Positions 48,945 to 60,599 of a stretch of DNA of 64,000 bases are shown here, piece after piece. The DNA comes from Paralvinella palmiformis (lineage: Eukaryota; Annelida; Polychaeta; Terebellida; Alvinellidae): contig JAODUP010000548.1 in the NCBI GenBank assembly GCA_025642065.1, forward strand, positions 198,501 through 262,500, in the 5' to 3' direction. The notes beneath the pieces were generated by a model. That model was given only the letters and a program-made list of their open reading frames with translations. It was not told the origin of the DNA and made no database searches. The position numbers and the translations under genes are program-made. Positions within the stretch are counted from its first letter, which is position 1; every line of letters starts with the position of its first letter.

Positions 48945-50471
48945 GTCTCATCCGATAAGATTGATTCTATTACACCGATCTCGGACAGGATCAGACGGAG
49001 TTGGGATTGATTAGGATCGCGGACAGCGATTCCCCTTCCCGCGGCACTCCTCCCCTCCGGTCACACACATTCGTTGTGGTCGAAGAGCCGAGAGTAGGAC
49101 CTGATCTGGTAAGCTTAGCCGCGTATCCCACCTGACACAGGTGACAAACCTATGTCCGGATCATTAGGGACCAGTACAGCGCCGTCTGGTGTGCTAGTTT
49201 AGTTAAACGCCCCCACCCCTTCGACCGGCCGACGTTCGCGGGCTGAGCGAAAGTTAATGAAAAGAAAAGTGTTTCGAAATCTTTGAACTATCCATCAGCT
49301 GCGCGGAGACATCGTCTCTGAGGGTTTATTAACACACGGATCATGTCGGCATTCAGCTATAAGATGAATGGCTTTTAACAAAATGAAACGCTACTGGAAG
49401 GTGGGCCTCGTGCCCCTCGGGCACGTTTCTCGTTGCCCGGCAATATCGAGATTGTTACGATTTTGTTTTTGTTTTGCGCTTTGAGAGAAACTTTAATCAC
49501 CAAACTCGCCTCGAGTCTCCGTCTAAAGACTAACAGGAAATAACAACACAGCAATATTGGCCCCCTAAACACGGCTGTCATTCGATATCGGGGAGTGGGG
49601 GAGGGTGAAATATGCGGGATAGGCGAGCTGCAGGTGGTACTAAACACATTCTAACACTCGAGTTTAGTTTATTCATCAGCGCCGATGATCGGTTTATGGC
49701 GAAATTATTTATTGCACGACTACTTCGACTCCTATATGTACATCCGGCAATAAACCGGGGATGCGAACCCTTCACCGGGATCCTCTAACGTCCGTACGAT
49801 GATCAACGATGACCGGGCACCGTGCCATAATATTCCACCGTTCGTTGTGTCTTCCGGGGCCGCGCCTCGCAGACCCCGGGCGTCGTGTTACAAAGCTGTT
49901 AGAATGTCTGAACTGCCATAAATCACGCCCTCGTCCCGATCGAGTTCATAAACCTACCAGGCGCCAAGTGGACAGGATGCCATTCTCCATCCCGTCTCTC
50001 TAATGGACGTTGTTAGTTCTGTACGGCGGCCATTGTTACTGATTATCAGGTAAAGCCCATCGATGCCAGATCAGAAGATAAAAACGCGATTAGGGTTGCT
50101 CAAAGCGAGCTAGCTCTAACAGCGCCACTCGGCCGGCCAAGCTAACAAACCAAAAACACAGCCTAGCCACAGAGAGGGAGAGAGGGAGAGAGAGGGGGGT
50201 GGAGTAGTGGGAGAGAGAGAGAGAGAGAGGGAAACCCTTTTTATGATAAGCCATTACTGTGAGGTCACAATACATTAAACCTGACAGAGTACCGTATAAC
50301 ACGTGACCTACACTTTGTCTTAAAATTGTCGAGACACAAGGTTGGTCACGTGGTGTCGGGGATGTAACGTTTCTTTTATCGTCATCATTCAATACATCAG
50401 TCATATCGTCCGCAGATGTGGACATTAGTTTGGCGGCTTTTATCAAGGATGAACCCCCCTCCCCCCCACAC

Positions 50472-50522
<51 letters not shown>

Positions 50523-50759
50523 ATCTTTTATATCAGTTTATTTTTCCCTTACAACCTTTGCTCTGTGATTTTGTGGTTCCTATAATTTGGCTTCTGGTTT
50601 GTTTTTAAGTTGCTGTACTTACGGTAAAGTAAAACCCATATTAGCTATTGGTGCGTGGAAGTACGCGTATGTATGTATGTATGTACGTATGTATGTATGT
50701 AGGTATGGATGGATGGATGTATGTATGGATGGATGGATGTATATATGTATGTATGTATG

Positions 50760-50793
<34 letters not shown>

Positions 50794-50807
50794 TATATGT
50801 ATGTATG

Positions 50808-50840
<33 letters not shown>

Positions 50841-51246
50841 TTACGTGGGTGCATTTGGTAATATGATTTTAAAAGTTGTTAAACGACAAAGGTATCAACA
50901 GAACAGAATAACTTAATTAGTTCTTCTATAGTAGAGTATTTATATTCAGATGACTAACACAGACATATATCACTTGATACAGAAACGACCCCAAACAAAA
51001 AGGTCACCAAATAATGAGGAAAAAAAATCATCTTTGTTTAATATAAACATGCGTTGTTAGTGTTGTTGTTATTGCTGTTCTAGTTGTTGTTACTGCTGTT
51101 GTTGTTGTTGTTGCTGTTCTAGTTGTTGTTGCTGTTGTTCTTGTTATGGTTGTCATCAACGTCATTGAACATATCCGTCGCATTGGGTATTATATATACA
51201 TATGATTTATTTCTTGATTAAACTCAGTGAATAGAAGACTCAATTA
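47993..51246. other. CpG-richer non-coding stretch with simple repeats
   Basis: It contains (TA)n at 48891-48941, (GA)n at 50170-50230 and 50472-50520, (GTAT)n at 50664-50842 and GTT-rich repeats at 51050-51150. Several 60-140 codon frames overlap on opposite strands, and none resembles a known family. Confidence 0.55.
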
Positions 51247-51262
51247 ACTTAGAAAGAAAAGA

Positions 51263-51434
51263 GACGCGTCTTTGGTCTAACGATAGTGTGTTCGAATTTC
51301 GGCATGAGCATATCTGAAGGGTGTTTCATCTTTGACTTCGCTTTATTACCTTTGGAGGTCGCTCGACCCATTTAGCCTACCATGTGCACAAAAGTGGCCG
51401 TTAAATATCAATCATCATCATCATCATCATCATC
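51263..51434 (+). mobile_element. SINE family A with deletion in the head and 9-bp target duplication
   Basis: The head lacks about 30 bp between the A box (TTGGTCTAACGATAG) and the B box (GTGTTCGAATTTCGG). Body and a long (ATC)n tail are present. ACTTAGAAA is repeated at 51247-51255 and 51435-51443. Confidence 0.82.
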
Positions 51435-51444
51435 ACTTAGAAAT

Positions 51445-51963
51445 AGATATTTTTTAAACACGCGTCATCGCTGGAATGAAGTTAAAATACCAACTGTATT
51501 TTACCAACAACAATAAAAGAATCGTGAGTGATATGATTTCTGATATATGTCTATGAAGAACATATCTCGTTATTTCTTGTTTGGGTTTAGTTCTGATTGT
51601 CTTAACTCCGGCCGACTGTTAATATAAGAAAGGAACTCACTGCCTATATAACGATGTTACAGCGGTTCAGCTTAAGATGCACCTACACACCTGATACCGG
51701 CCTGATGGCAGTTCTTAACAGAAATGAACACCTGCCGTTTGGTGATCTCGCCTTCCCGAAACGCCACGACTCGTCCCAAAGTTAGCAGCTACCTGTTGTT
51801 ATTTTGTTATATCACCTGATATTCAGTTGTCTGGTACAGGTCACGTAAATACGTCCAAATGCAGGCGGGCATCTTCTCCACATACAGACCATTTTTTGCG
51901 CGCGCACCTGCACATGAACATATACATACACAAATAAACATGGGCACACACACACACACACAT

Positions 51964-52059
<96 letters not shown>

Positions 52060-52690
52060 TTATACATATATATACACCAACATGCACACACATGCAAACA
52101 AAAGAACAAACATACACACACAATCATATAGCATGCGTACACGCACATATTCGCAAATAAGCCCATCAAAAGACACGCCAGTAAGACCAACATGATCCTG
52201 AAGACTTGAAAGCTGACGGCGAAACGAAGTAATTTACTCGGCGTGAGAGAGAGAGACATCGATGAATGCCGTCAGAAGTCAACACCATTGGTCAACATTT
52301 ACCTGGAGTACGATGCAGCATGCCGACTTCGGCTGTTTGACAAACAATAGATCTAATATTACCTGAGATGCCGAGAATCTTTTCAAAGGCGTACACGGCA
52401 GCCGAGAGCACGATGATGTCAAAGGTCGGTTAGTACTAACAATCGTCTCTCTAGCTGTCAAAAGACGGAGTAAATATATTACTCGCTGTTTGGTGAACTG
52501 GTGTCTTCTGACACAAATTGTATTAACTGGTGTTAACATTCGTCATGGCAACACATTACGCCCTTTTAGCGCCAGTTTAACACAGACATGTCCAAGTCGT
52601 TTATATAAAGGTGTTAGGTGCACGAAAAGGAAAAAAAAAAAATAAAACCTAAAACGGAGAGTGCAAACTTTGTGAATAACTAATTCTTTG
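51445..52690. other. No gene; large (CA)n/(TA)n block
   Basis: (CA)n and (TA)n alternate at 51935-52075 and give frames in several registers. The flanking sequence shows nothing recognisable. Confidence 0.7.
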
Positions 52691-52704
52691 ATTTGATAAA
52701 GCGA

Positions 52705-52896
52705 GCCAGGGGCGCCTCCATGACCTAAGTGGTAGCGCGGTTGGCCACATATCTATAGCACATGGGGTCAAACACCGGTCGGGCTATGTCAGAAGGGTGT
52801 TTCATCTTTCACTTCGCCTCATTACCGTTGGAGGTCGGTCGGCCCATTTAGCCTACTTTGTGCATAAAATTGGCCGTAAAACAGCAACATTTTCAC
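52705..52896 (+). mobile_element. SINE family A, GGTTGGCC subfamily, perfect 13-bp target duplication
   Basis: Head GGCGCCTCCATGACCTAAGT, GCGCGGTTGGCCACATATC and B-box-like GGGGTCAAACACCGG, followed by the body and GGCCGTAAAACAGCAAC. TTTGATAAAGCGA is repeated at 52692-52704 and 52897-52909. Confidence 0.9.
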
Positions 52897-52909
52897 TTTG
52901 ATAAAGCGA

Positions 52910-54437
52910 AATAACCTCTATTTTACAGCAACGGCCCGTCATATTACGGTCATGTTACATTCGCAGTCGATGTAATGAACTTTGACCGTGTACAGCCACG
53001 TACAGCCAACTGGTCGATTTTAAAGCACAATGAACTAAAAGGCTTTATCGTCTTAAATTATGATTTCCACTCGAAAATAAACAAACAGCGAAAATAGAGA
53101 GGCTGAATCAAGAGCGAAGGTCGTATCAAACATTGCTCCTCTTCTTATGCCGAGGATTAAGGCCGGTGTTGTTGTTGGGGTGTGTGTGGGGTTTTTTGAC
53201 GCGCAAACACACTCAAAGGAAGTGTTGAAACGTTGACATAATCCACTTACGATTAATAGGAACTCATTCGCCATGAGTAATATGGTAGACCTAATTGTGT
53301 TTGGTCATGGGCACCAAGAACTGGCGCGCCTTGGTCGTGAGCGGACGTAATTAAAACAGAGAATTACTCCTTTCTGACAGAGACCAATGCCAACGGAAGG
53401 CGGGAAAGGCTACGTCCCATGGCGGCAAATAATCACATAGTGTGAGAGAGTGACAGTACATTGGCGACCGGAAACTTGGCTTAGATGCCCGCCTCCGTCA
53501 GATGTGGAATTGAGGAGAAACACCTGTATAATAAAGAACCCAGTCATAATGTGGTAATTTTGGTGGCTCCAAACTTGTCGTGTCGCAATGTCGCAAAAGC
53601 CCAAAGCTTCCAGTCCACCTGACCAAGTATGGAGCAAAGATAAGGTTATTACTAGCTCAAGTACTCCTCGGCGAATTGGTGATGGGGCCGGATATTAGAG
53701 TTCAAAGTTCCAGATGTAAATATCAACTGAACAGTAATCGTGTATGTTAAGGCTGCACTCGGATAATAAACCTTTACTGTTTTTGTAGATGTCGTACTGA
53801 CTTAGGCGAAGAGGAAGACGGTACGGCACGGACGAGGATTAGAATTCAAAACAATCATCCGGCGAATTTGGTTCTTTTTATACACAATTCAATATAATGA
53901 TTGAAGCTTTCCTACCATCACCAACCTCAATAAGTGTCAGATGACATGTTACTCTATCTGCTATTAAAGACTCAGATATCTTTAGATAGTCAAAACTAAT
54001 ATAACCTATTGTATAACCTATTATATAATATATATCACTCGTATTAATGGAAACTGACCAATACAACAGTTTGTATATAGCAATGTAACAATAAAATCTT
54101 AAACACAAAATACGTACAGATATACGGTCACGTTGTAAACAAAGTATATCCATCTAAAAACGACAGTCTACTAAAAAGGTTTTTTTATTAAATTAATTAC
54201 ATTACAATTGTTTCATCGAACTTATGCACTTTTATCGTGTGTCCCATTAGATTAAGTCGTTCGTTTTTTTGTGATTACCTTTAAAGTCACGTGACTTTAG
54301 ATGTTTGCTTTTGCACACATCATTATAATCTTGATCTTGATCAAAACTGATCTAGAATATGACTTCAAAGGTAATCGGTAAATATTTGTTCTGTTTCTGA
54401 AATATTGATTCATGCATTATATAAGATAATTACTGTA
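52910..54437. other. No recognisable gene
   Basis: Mixed sequence becoming AT-rich toward the satellite. The 91-codon minus frame at 53878-54153 has no recognisable feature. Confidence 0.5.
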
Positions 54438-55318
54438 TCATAGTGACACATCTAAATGACATCATCATAGTGACACATCTAAATGACATCATCATAGTGA
54501 CAAATCTAAATGACATCATCATAGTGACACATCTAAATGACATCATCATAGTGACACATCTAAATGACATCATCATAGTGACACATCTAAATGACATCAT
54601 CATAGTGACAAATCTAAATGACATCATCATAGTGACAAATCTAAATGACATCATCATAGTGACAAATCTAAATGACATCATCATAGTGACAAATCTAAAT
54701 GACATCATCATAGTGACAAATCTAAATGACATCATCATAGTGACAAATCTAAATGACATCATCATAGTGACAAATCTAAATGACATCATCATAGTGACAA
54801 ATCTAAATGACATCATCATAGTGACAAATCTAAATGACATCATCATAGTGACAAATCTAAATGACATCATCATAGTGACAAATCTAAATGACATCATCAT
54901 AGTGACAAATCTAAATGACATCATCATAGTGACAAATCTAAATGACATCATCATAATGACAAATCTAAATGACATCATCATAGTGACAAATCTAAATGAC
55001 ATCATCATAGTGACAAATCTAAATGACATCATCATAGTGACAAATCTAAATGACATCATCATAGTGACAAATCTAAATGACATCATCATCGTGACAAATC
55101 TAAATGACATCATCATCGTGACAAATCTAAATGACATCATCATCGTGACAAATCTAAATGACATCATCATAGTGACAAATCTAAATGACATCATCATAGT
55201 GACAAATCTAAATGACATCATCATAGTGACAAATCTAAATGACATCATCATAGTGACAAATCTAAATGACATCATCATAGTGACAAATCTAAATGACATC
55301 ATCATAGTGACAAATCTT
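54438..55318. repeat. 27-bp satellite, about 32.6 copies, open on both strands
   Basis: The unit is TCATAGTGACAAATCTAAAT followed by GACATCA. The first six copies mostly carry GACACATC, and the later ones GACAAATC. Three consecutive copies near 55088-55148 carry CATCGTGAC, and one near 54954 has CATAATGAC. Because 27 is nine codons, one plus frame (TNLNDIIIV repeated) and one minus frame (MMSFRFVTM repeated) each stay open for 302 codons. There is no signal peptide, splice site or non-repetitive flank to suggest a protein. Confidence 0.97.
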
Positions 55319-55357
55319 CTGGCATCGACACCAGACACGTCAATATACTGAAGAAGA

Positions 55358-55545
55358 TGATGATGATTGATGTTTTGCGGCTACTTTTGTACACATGGTA
55401 GGTTAAATTGGCCGAGAGACCCCCAAAGGTAATTAAGCGAAGTCAAAGATTAATCACCCTTCAGATATGCCCACGCTGAGATTCGAACTCAGGCGATAGA
55501 GATCCGTGATCGACCGCGCTACCAGTTAGACCAAGGAGGGGCCCC
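55358..55545 (-). mobile_element. SINE family A
   Basis: The minus strand shows GGGCCCCTCCTTGGTCTAAC, GCGCGGTCGATCACGGATC and B box GAGTTCGAATCTCAG, followed by the body and a CATCAT tail. It lies 40 bp from the end of the 27-bp satellite. No clear target duplication was seen. Confidence 0.82.
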
Positions 55546-55549
55546 TCGT

Positions 55550-56580
55550 CCCTACACCGACCGAAGTGAGTTTATGCACAGAAAGTTTAAGTGCACAATA
55601 ACACCAATAAGTGTCTCTTAGAGCTGTCATAAAAGACATGTATACCTAACATCCAGCTGTCGTGTGCTACACATTGTATCATTGTATTCCTTTTTACATC
55701 GGGTCGTTACTAACGATGAAGATTTTTTCCAGCTGCGAATCGACCTAATGGCTCTTAGATGTAAAGTAAACGGCTATTCAGCCCGTGATAACAGCTGAAT
55801 AAGGGGTTTACGGGTAATAAAGAAGGTGTCGCCGATGAGGATGTATTGACCTTTACATATAGGCGGGGACCCACTGCTACTGTAGACAATCTAACTCCTC
55901 GCTATAAGACATCGACCATCTAATGGCCAACTTATCCCGAACGACTTGGCGCGGAATATAGGTTTTACGAGAACTTTATAATCCGGATGTCATTAACTAT
56001 CGAAACTTCTCCATTGGAGTTCTTTAATTCTATACATCGATTCGGGATTCGTAGAATGCCGCCGCCTTCCGGAGATAATAAAGCCCATAGAATGGCTGCC
56101 AACGTGAAGTCATCGGCTAGTGGACAATGGTAAGGCGGACATCTTCATAAAGCCATCATCAGCCGAGATAAGACGGAAGCCGGACGAGTATCCCGATCAC
56201 TCGAGTCCGAACAGTTTTAAGCTAATTAGTTATTTCAAAATAAAATAAAAAGTACGCCGACATTCTTTGTAAATAGTAAGAGTAGAAAATTTGCCTAATG
56301 TCTCTCTCACTCCCATCACCACCGCCCACCTCCACATAACAACAATAGCAACAGCAACGAAACAGCAACAATAACAACAACAATAACAACAAGTGTAGTT
56401 TTTTAAATATCCTTAACAGAAATCAATCCTAAAAACATTATACAGTAATTTCCCATAATATGATCCATCTAAAACACAATTAGAAACTCGACTGATCAAT
56501 ATGATAGAAATCTAAAAGATGACACCTTTTTAGAACAAATATGACTCAATCCGTTACAAATATCTTAATAGGATTAGTCT
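55550..56580. other. No recognisable gene
   Basis: Unique sequence with an (AAC)n-rich patch at 56338-56395. Confidence 0.55.
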
Positions 56581-57144
56581 GGATGACCTGATTTTTCCGG
56601 ATGATTTTCTAGTTAACAAAGATATTCAGATGCATTGCCTCTGGTAGATTTATAATACTGAGATGAATACGCTAGCCTACTGGACAAAAGTTCTTGTTTT
56701 GTAAGGAATAGTGTCATATGATTAAAGTTTCGAGTATTTGTCAGCATACCGGCTCCATCATTCTAAATTTGTTGAAATAAATCGATGTTATAATCTGATA
56801 TAACATATATTCTGGGTTTACAATAATATATACGATATGCAACAAAGGCATAGACCAATGTAACGAGTGGGTTTTTTTCGTATCCAGAAATCTGTTAGGC
56901 AAGGAATATTCTTAAGATGGTAGTCGTCGGCTCTGCATATTGATGAGATATATTGACATATTGATATTATTACATTTCTAAAAATATGAATCCCTAAATT
57001 TATTAACAACCTGTTGATGATTAGTAACAATGTGGTTTATCAACATTCGACTTTAGAAGAGTTATCCATTGCCGAATATATCAGCAATGCAATATTCAGA
57101 ATTCCCCAAAGAAGCGGCAATATTTGATTCATTGTCAATATCAA

Positions 57145-57190
<46 letters not shown>
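56580..57190 (-). mobile_element. Heavily decayed CR1/L2-like LINE fragment
   Basis: On the minus strand, words of the LINE at 2948-3748 recur with stops and frameshifts: CRADDYHLKNIPCL (for CRAAYYHLKNIHCL), YNIDLFQQI, MLTNTR and the IADI motif near 57070. A (TA)n run at 57148-57188 interrupts its 5' side. It is the oldest copy of this family in the window. Confidence 0.7.
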
Positions 57191-57192
<2 letters not shown>

Positions 57193-57912
57193 GATATCAC
57201 CGATATCCTGGCGTTATTGGGAGAGAATTAATCATATTTATCCGCCACACTCTTTTATTTTAATATTATCGTTTTATCAAACACATCACGTTCATTTCGG
57301 TAAAAAAGAACAATCTGTCTTGACGTTTTGGGTATTTGAGCAAGATTATACTGACACATGACTAGGATACTAGGTCCATCTTGTTTAGACAATAATGATA
57401 GTAAGTGAACCATGCGAAAGGTAGCCGAGTGTATCATTTTATAATGAAGACCACTTATGGTAACATTGACAGTCAAAATATGGTCGTCTTAAGTCAACAA
57501 GCAAACCTTATTGGTGTTAATATAACCCCGTCGTGGTATAATGATTCGTCCTCCTCATTTTGCTGACTGAACTAGCAACGAAACAGAGATACTAAATTAC
57601 AAGGAACGTCTTTAAATGTCAACTCGTAAATGGAACATCCAACGCATGATGAAAGTCGGAGATTTGGTTGAGAACATCAGCTTTTACATAAACAACACAA
57701 CCGGATTGTGTTGTCTCAAGAATGGTTTCTTTCGGATGAAACAAAATTGAAAGTTACAAATATATCATGGCGTGATAGGATTACATATCAAAAATGGGAT
57801 TCTCTGCTCTTTTGGCTCATCCTTATGAAAAGTGTATCATTAGTAGCATGTCCAATCCACGTCTGTTTTATTTTAAGTAGGAAATAAAAGAAATATGTTG
57901 TGAGTGCATATC

Positions 57913-57971
<59 letters not shown>

Positions 57972-58425
57972 CATATATCATGTATAGGTCAATACAATGT
58001 TTTGTTGGATAAGTGTTGATTCCACGTGGAGAGACAGTCACTATGAGGATTATCGTATTTTATTCGGTTCCGACTTAAGTCAGAATTCTCTCTTCATCCG
58101 ATCCGATGAACGAATCAATCTATTTTCAACTGATGATTGGTCACAGAGTACGGTAACAATAGAATTATGATGACATAGCCAGCCGAGCCAATAGACACAA
58201 TAAATTATAGCCGACTAGATACAGCATGCCAATCGTCAGACGAGAAGAACTCTTCAAGGACCAACAGAGTCGAATCCATCAGGAATGACAGAGAAAGAAT
58301 TAGTCTTTCTTTTATAAAGAAAACGAATTAAGTTTTTGTTCCGTAAAAAGGAATACCAGACTTGAAAGATGAGAAACTTGACAGTAAGACAATATGTAAG
58401 CAATGGACTGTCCAAGATCACTTAC
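57191..58425. other. Downstream of the secreted-protein exon; no further exon recognised
   Basis: (AT)n at 57916-57966 and a 73-codon minus frame at 57255-57476 without recognisable features. Later exons of the gene at 58426 should lie here or further left. A weak copy of the dispersed repeat lies at about 58220-58310. Confidence 0.4.
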
Positions 58426-58515
58426 CGTGTCATCAGCTTGTGTGGCCTGCACACAAATCACGACGACTCCCAGAGCGAGCAAACATTTTAACAAACTTCG
58501 CCTGTTCAACTCCAT
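58426..58515 (-). CDS. First coding exon of a small secreted protein (signal peptide)
   Basis: Ninety nucleotides from an ATG (58513-58515) encode MELNRRSLLKCLLALGVVV, then ICVQATQADDT. This is a classic signal peptide: basic start, long hydrophobic core and an A-x-A-like cleavage site after ATQA. It ends at a consensus donor (ACG|GTAAGT, phase 0). A TATAAAGG box lies 40-50 bp upstream (58555-58562) and predicts transcription starting only some 10-20 bp before the ATG. The mature protein begins DDT and its remaining exons are not identified. Such TATA-driven genes with the signal peptide in exon 1 are common among secreted peptides, but the family is unknown. Confidence 0.6.
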
Positions 58516-58554
58516 TGTAAATTGTTCCACAATCGTCTCGTTGTACTAAATCCG

Positions 58555-58562
58555 CCTTTATA
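58555..58562 (-). promoter_or_regulatory. TATA box of the secreted-protein gene
   Basis: TATAAAGG on the minus strand, in the context GACTATAAAGGCGG. It is about 40 bp upstream of the ATG of the signal-peptide exon, the right distance for a start site with a very short leader. Confidence 0.5.
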
Positions 58563-58619
58563 GTCTCCGAAATGGCCCCTTTAACTTCAGTATTCCGGTC
58601 AAGCTCTTCGTACAAATGA

Positions 58620-59197
58620 TATGTCAGCGCTAATGGTCAGTGGAGCTCGTTATTTCTCTCTCTCTCTCTCTCTCTCTTTCTATCTCTCTCTTTCTGTCTC
58701 TGTTGCCTATCTTTTGTCGCTCGGAAGTGGAATCACGCTCAGAAAGACCAGCTTGCCAAGTTTCCCGCCCTTTTCACTGTCGTTTGGCTTTGGTAGCCTT
58801 TTGCCGGCGGCTAGGTTCGGTCGTCTGCGTCACACCGCTAGATATCGTCTGCTACTGGGCGTGCTCAGCTTCGAGCTACGGGACGACTTTTATTTACCTC
58901 GCTCTTCGATGGGGAGGAGTCGCCCGGAAAAGCTGTATTAGCTTGAGATTTATGATAGATTCTCAGCACAAACTCTGATAGGTTATCCGCAGCAATAACA
59001 TTGTTGATAATATTACCTGTTTGCATTTCTCTTTGATCTTTGACAAACGATGACTGCCCGAGGCTTGTTTCGTCAATGTTATTATAACCCCTTTTAAAAA
59101 TATAACGATATCTACAGGCAAAATGGAGGGTCAACAGCCTATAGGTCAGATTATATGAATCTGTAGCGATAGTACTCAGTATATAATATGTGTGTGT

Positions 59198-59260
<63 letters not shown>

Positions 59261-59261
59261 G

Positions 59262-59306
<45 letters not shown>

Positions 59307-60220
59307 TTGTGTGTGTATGTGTGTGAGAGGGGGGGGGGCGAAAAAGCAATTGTTCAGACAAATCATTAAATAACCAAAATATAAATTATGCAAAAATCAA
59401 ATCATCCCACACTAGAAGGTTCTATTTCTATAAACAACGCGCTACTATCGATTACATGATTTAATATGTCTTACCTGTAGGTTATGTCTGGAGTCACGCA
59501 ATCAGGTTTGCATAATATATCATTCTTATTTCCAAACTATTACGAATACATTAATCAATTCCATGTCACTTGACATTCATATTTGACTAAAGTCATAATA
59601 CTAGGTAAATCTAAGCAGGTTTATAGCGTGACGTCATGCTCATTCATTTAATGAGATTGGTTCAGGTGATTAGTTAATTTTCCTGTTTATTGTTATATTT
59701 AAAAGTGAAAAATTAAATTATTTTCGTGTCGCTTTATAGATTTATGCATCAAATTAGAAAAACGCACCAGAGGTCTTATCTAGATAAAGGCATTATGAAT
59801 ATAACAGGTAAGCTCGACGACGAACCGACTTTTAGACGTAGAGATTTCAGGTAAGAGTTTCTTAACACTCAAGTTGAGGCTTTTTGAGCGATTTAAATTG
59901 GCAGGGTACATTTAAGGCCATGACTATGAAATTGCGATAACTGTCAAAAATATAAGAAAGGCTTAGGTAAAAGTTTATATGATCATTAATTTATCATATA
60001 TGTATCATGGAAATAAATATATCACACGCAGAGCTTAGAACCTTTAGTCATGGTCCACATGATAATGTATTGATTATGAAGTTATTATCGATAATATGAG
60101 ATCAATCACCTTAGAATATCAGCACCTATATTCCACTAATCACTAACAAAATTAATCAATTAATAATATCATACTTTTTCTTAAAATCGTCTTTAATTGT
60201 TTATAACACAAATGCAAGAA
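58620..60220. other. Simple repeats and unique sequence upstream of the secreted-protein gene
   Basis: (TC)n at 58650-58705 and (TA)n plus (GT)n at 59186-59305. No further gene is recognised, and the 80-110 codon frames are partly repeat-derived. Confidence 0.6.
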
Positions 60221-60224
60221 ACAG

Positions 60225-60368
60225 AGACCTTTGTAGGCAACATGCTAAGACCTTTGTAGGCAACATGCTAAGACCTTTGTAGGCAACATGCTAAGACCTT
60301 TGTAGGCAACATGCTAAGACCTTTGTAGGCAACATGCTAAGACCTTTGTAGGCAACATGCTAAGACCT
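60225..60368. repeat. 23-bp tandem repeat
   Basis: Six nearly identical copies of AGACCTTTGTAGGCAACATG plus CTA. The copies show almost no divergence, so the array is young. Confidence 0.95.
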
Positions 60369-60512
60369 TCGTCCTGCAGTGGAACGATCATGGCTGAAAA
60401 TTAACACAAATGCAACGGAAGATTAGTCCATGTCCAAAAAAGGACATTTACAAAATCGAAGCCTAAAATACACATCACTCTTTTTTTTAAATTAGTAATC
60501 ACTTTGAATCTT

Positions 60513-60568
60513 ACATAGACTAATTTACATAGACTAATTTACATAGACTAATTTACATAGACTAATTT
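60513..60568. repeat. 14-bp tandem repeat
   Basis: Four copies of ACATAGACTAATTT. Confidence 0.95.
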
Positions 60569-60599
60569 AACATAAAACTAATTTTCAATAGGGCCCCAA

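Noticed and set aside
54430..55351. Two 302-codon open frames, one per strand, as protein genes
   Set aside because: They are translations of a 27-bp satellite whose unit is divisible by three and lacks stops in one frame per strand. There is no unique coding flank or splice signal.
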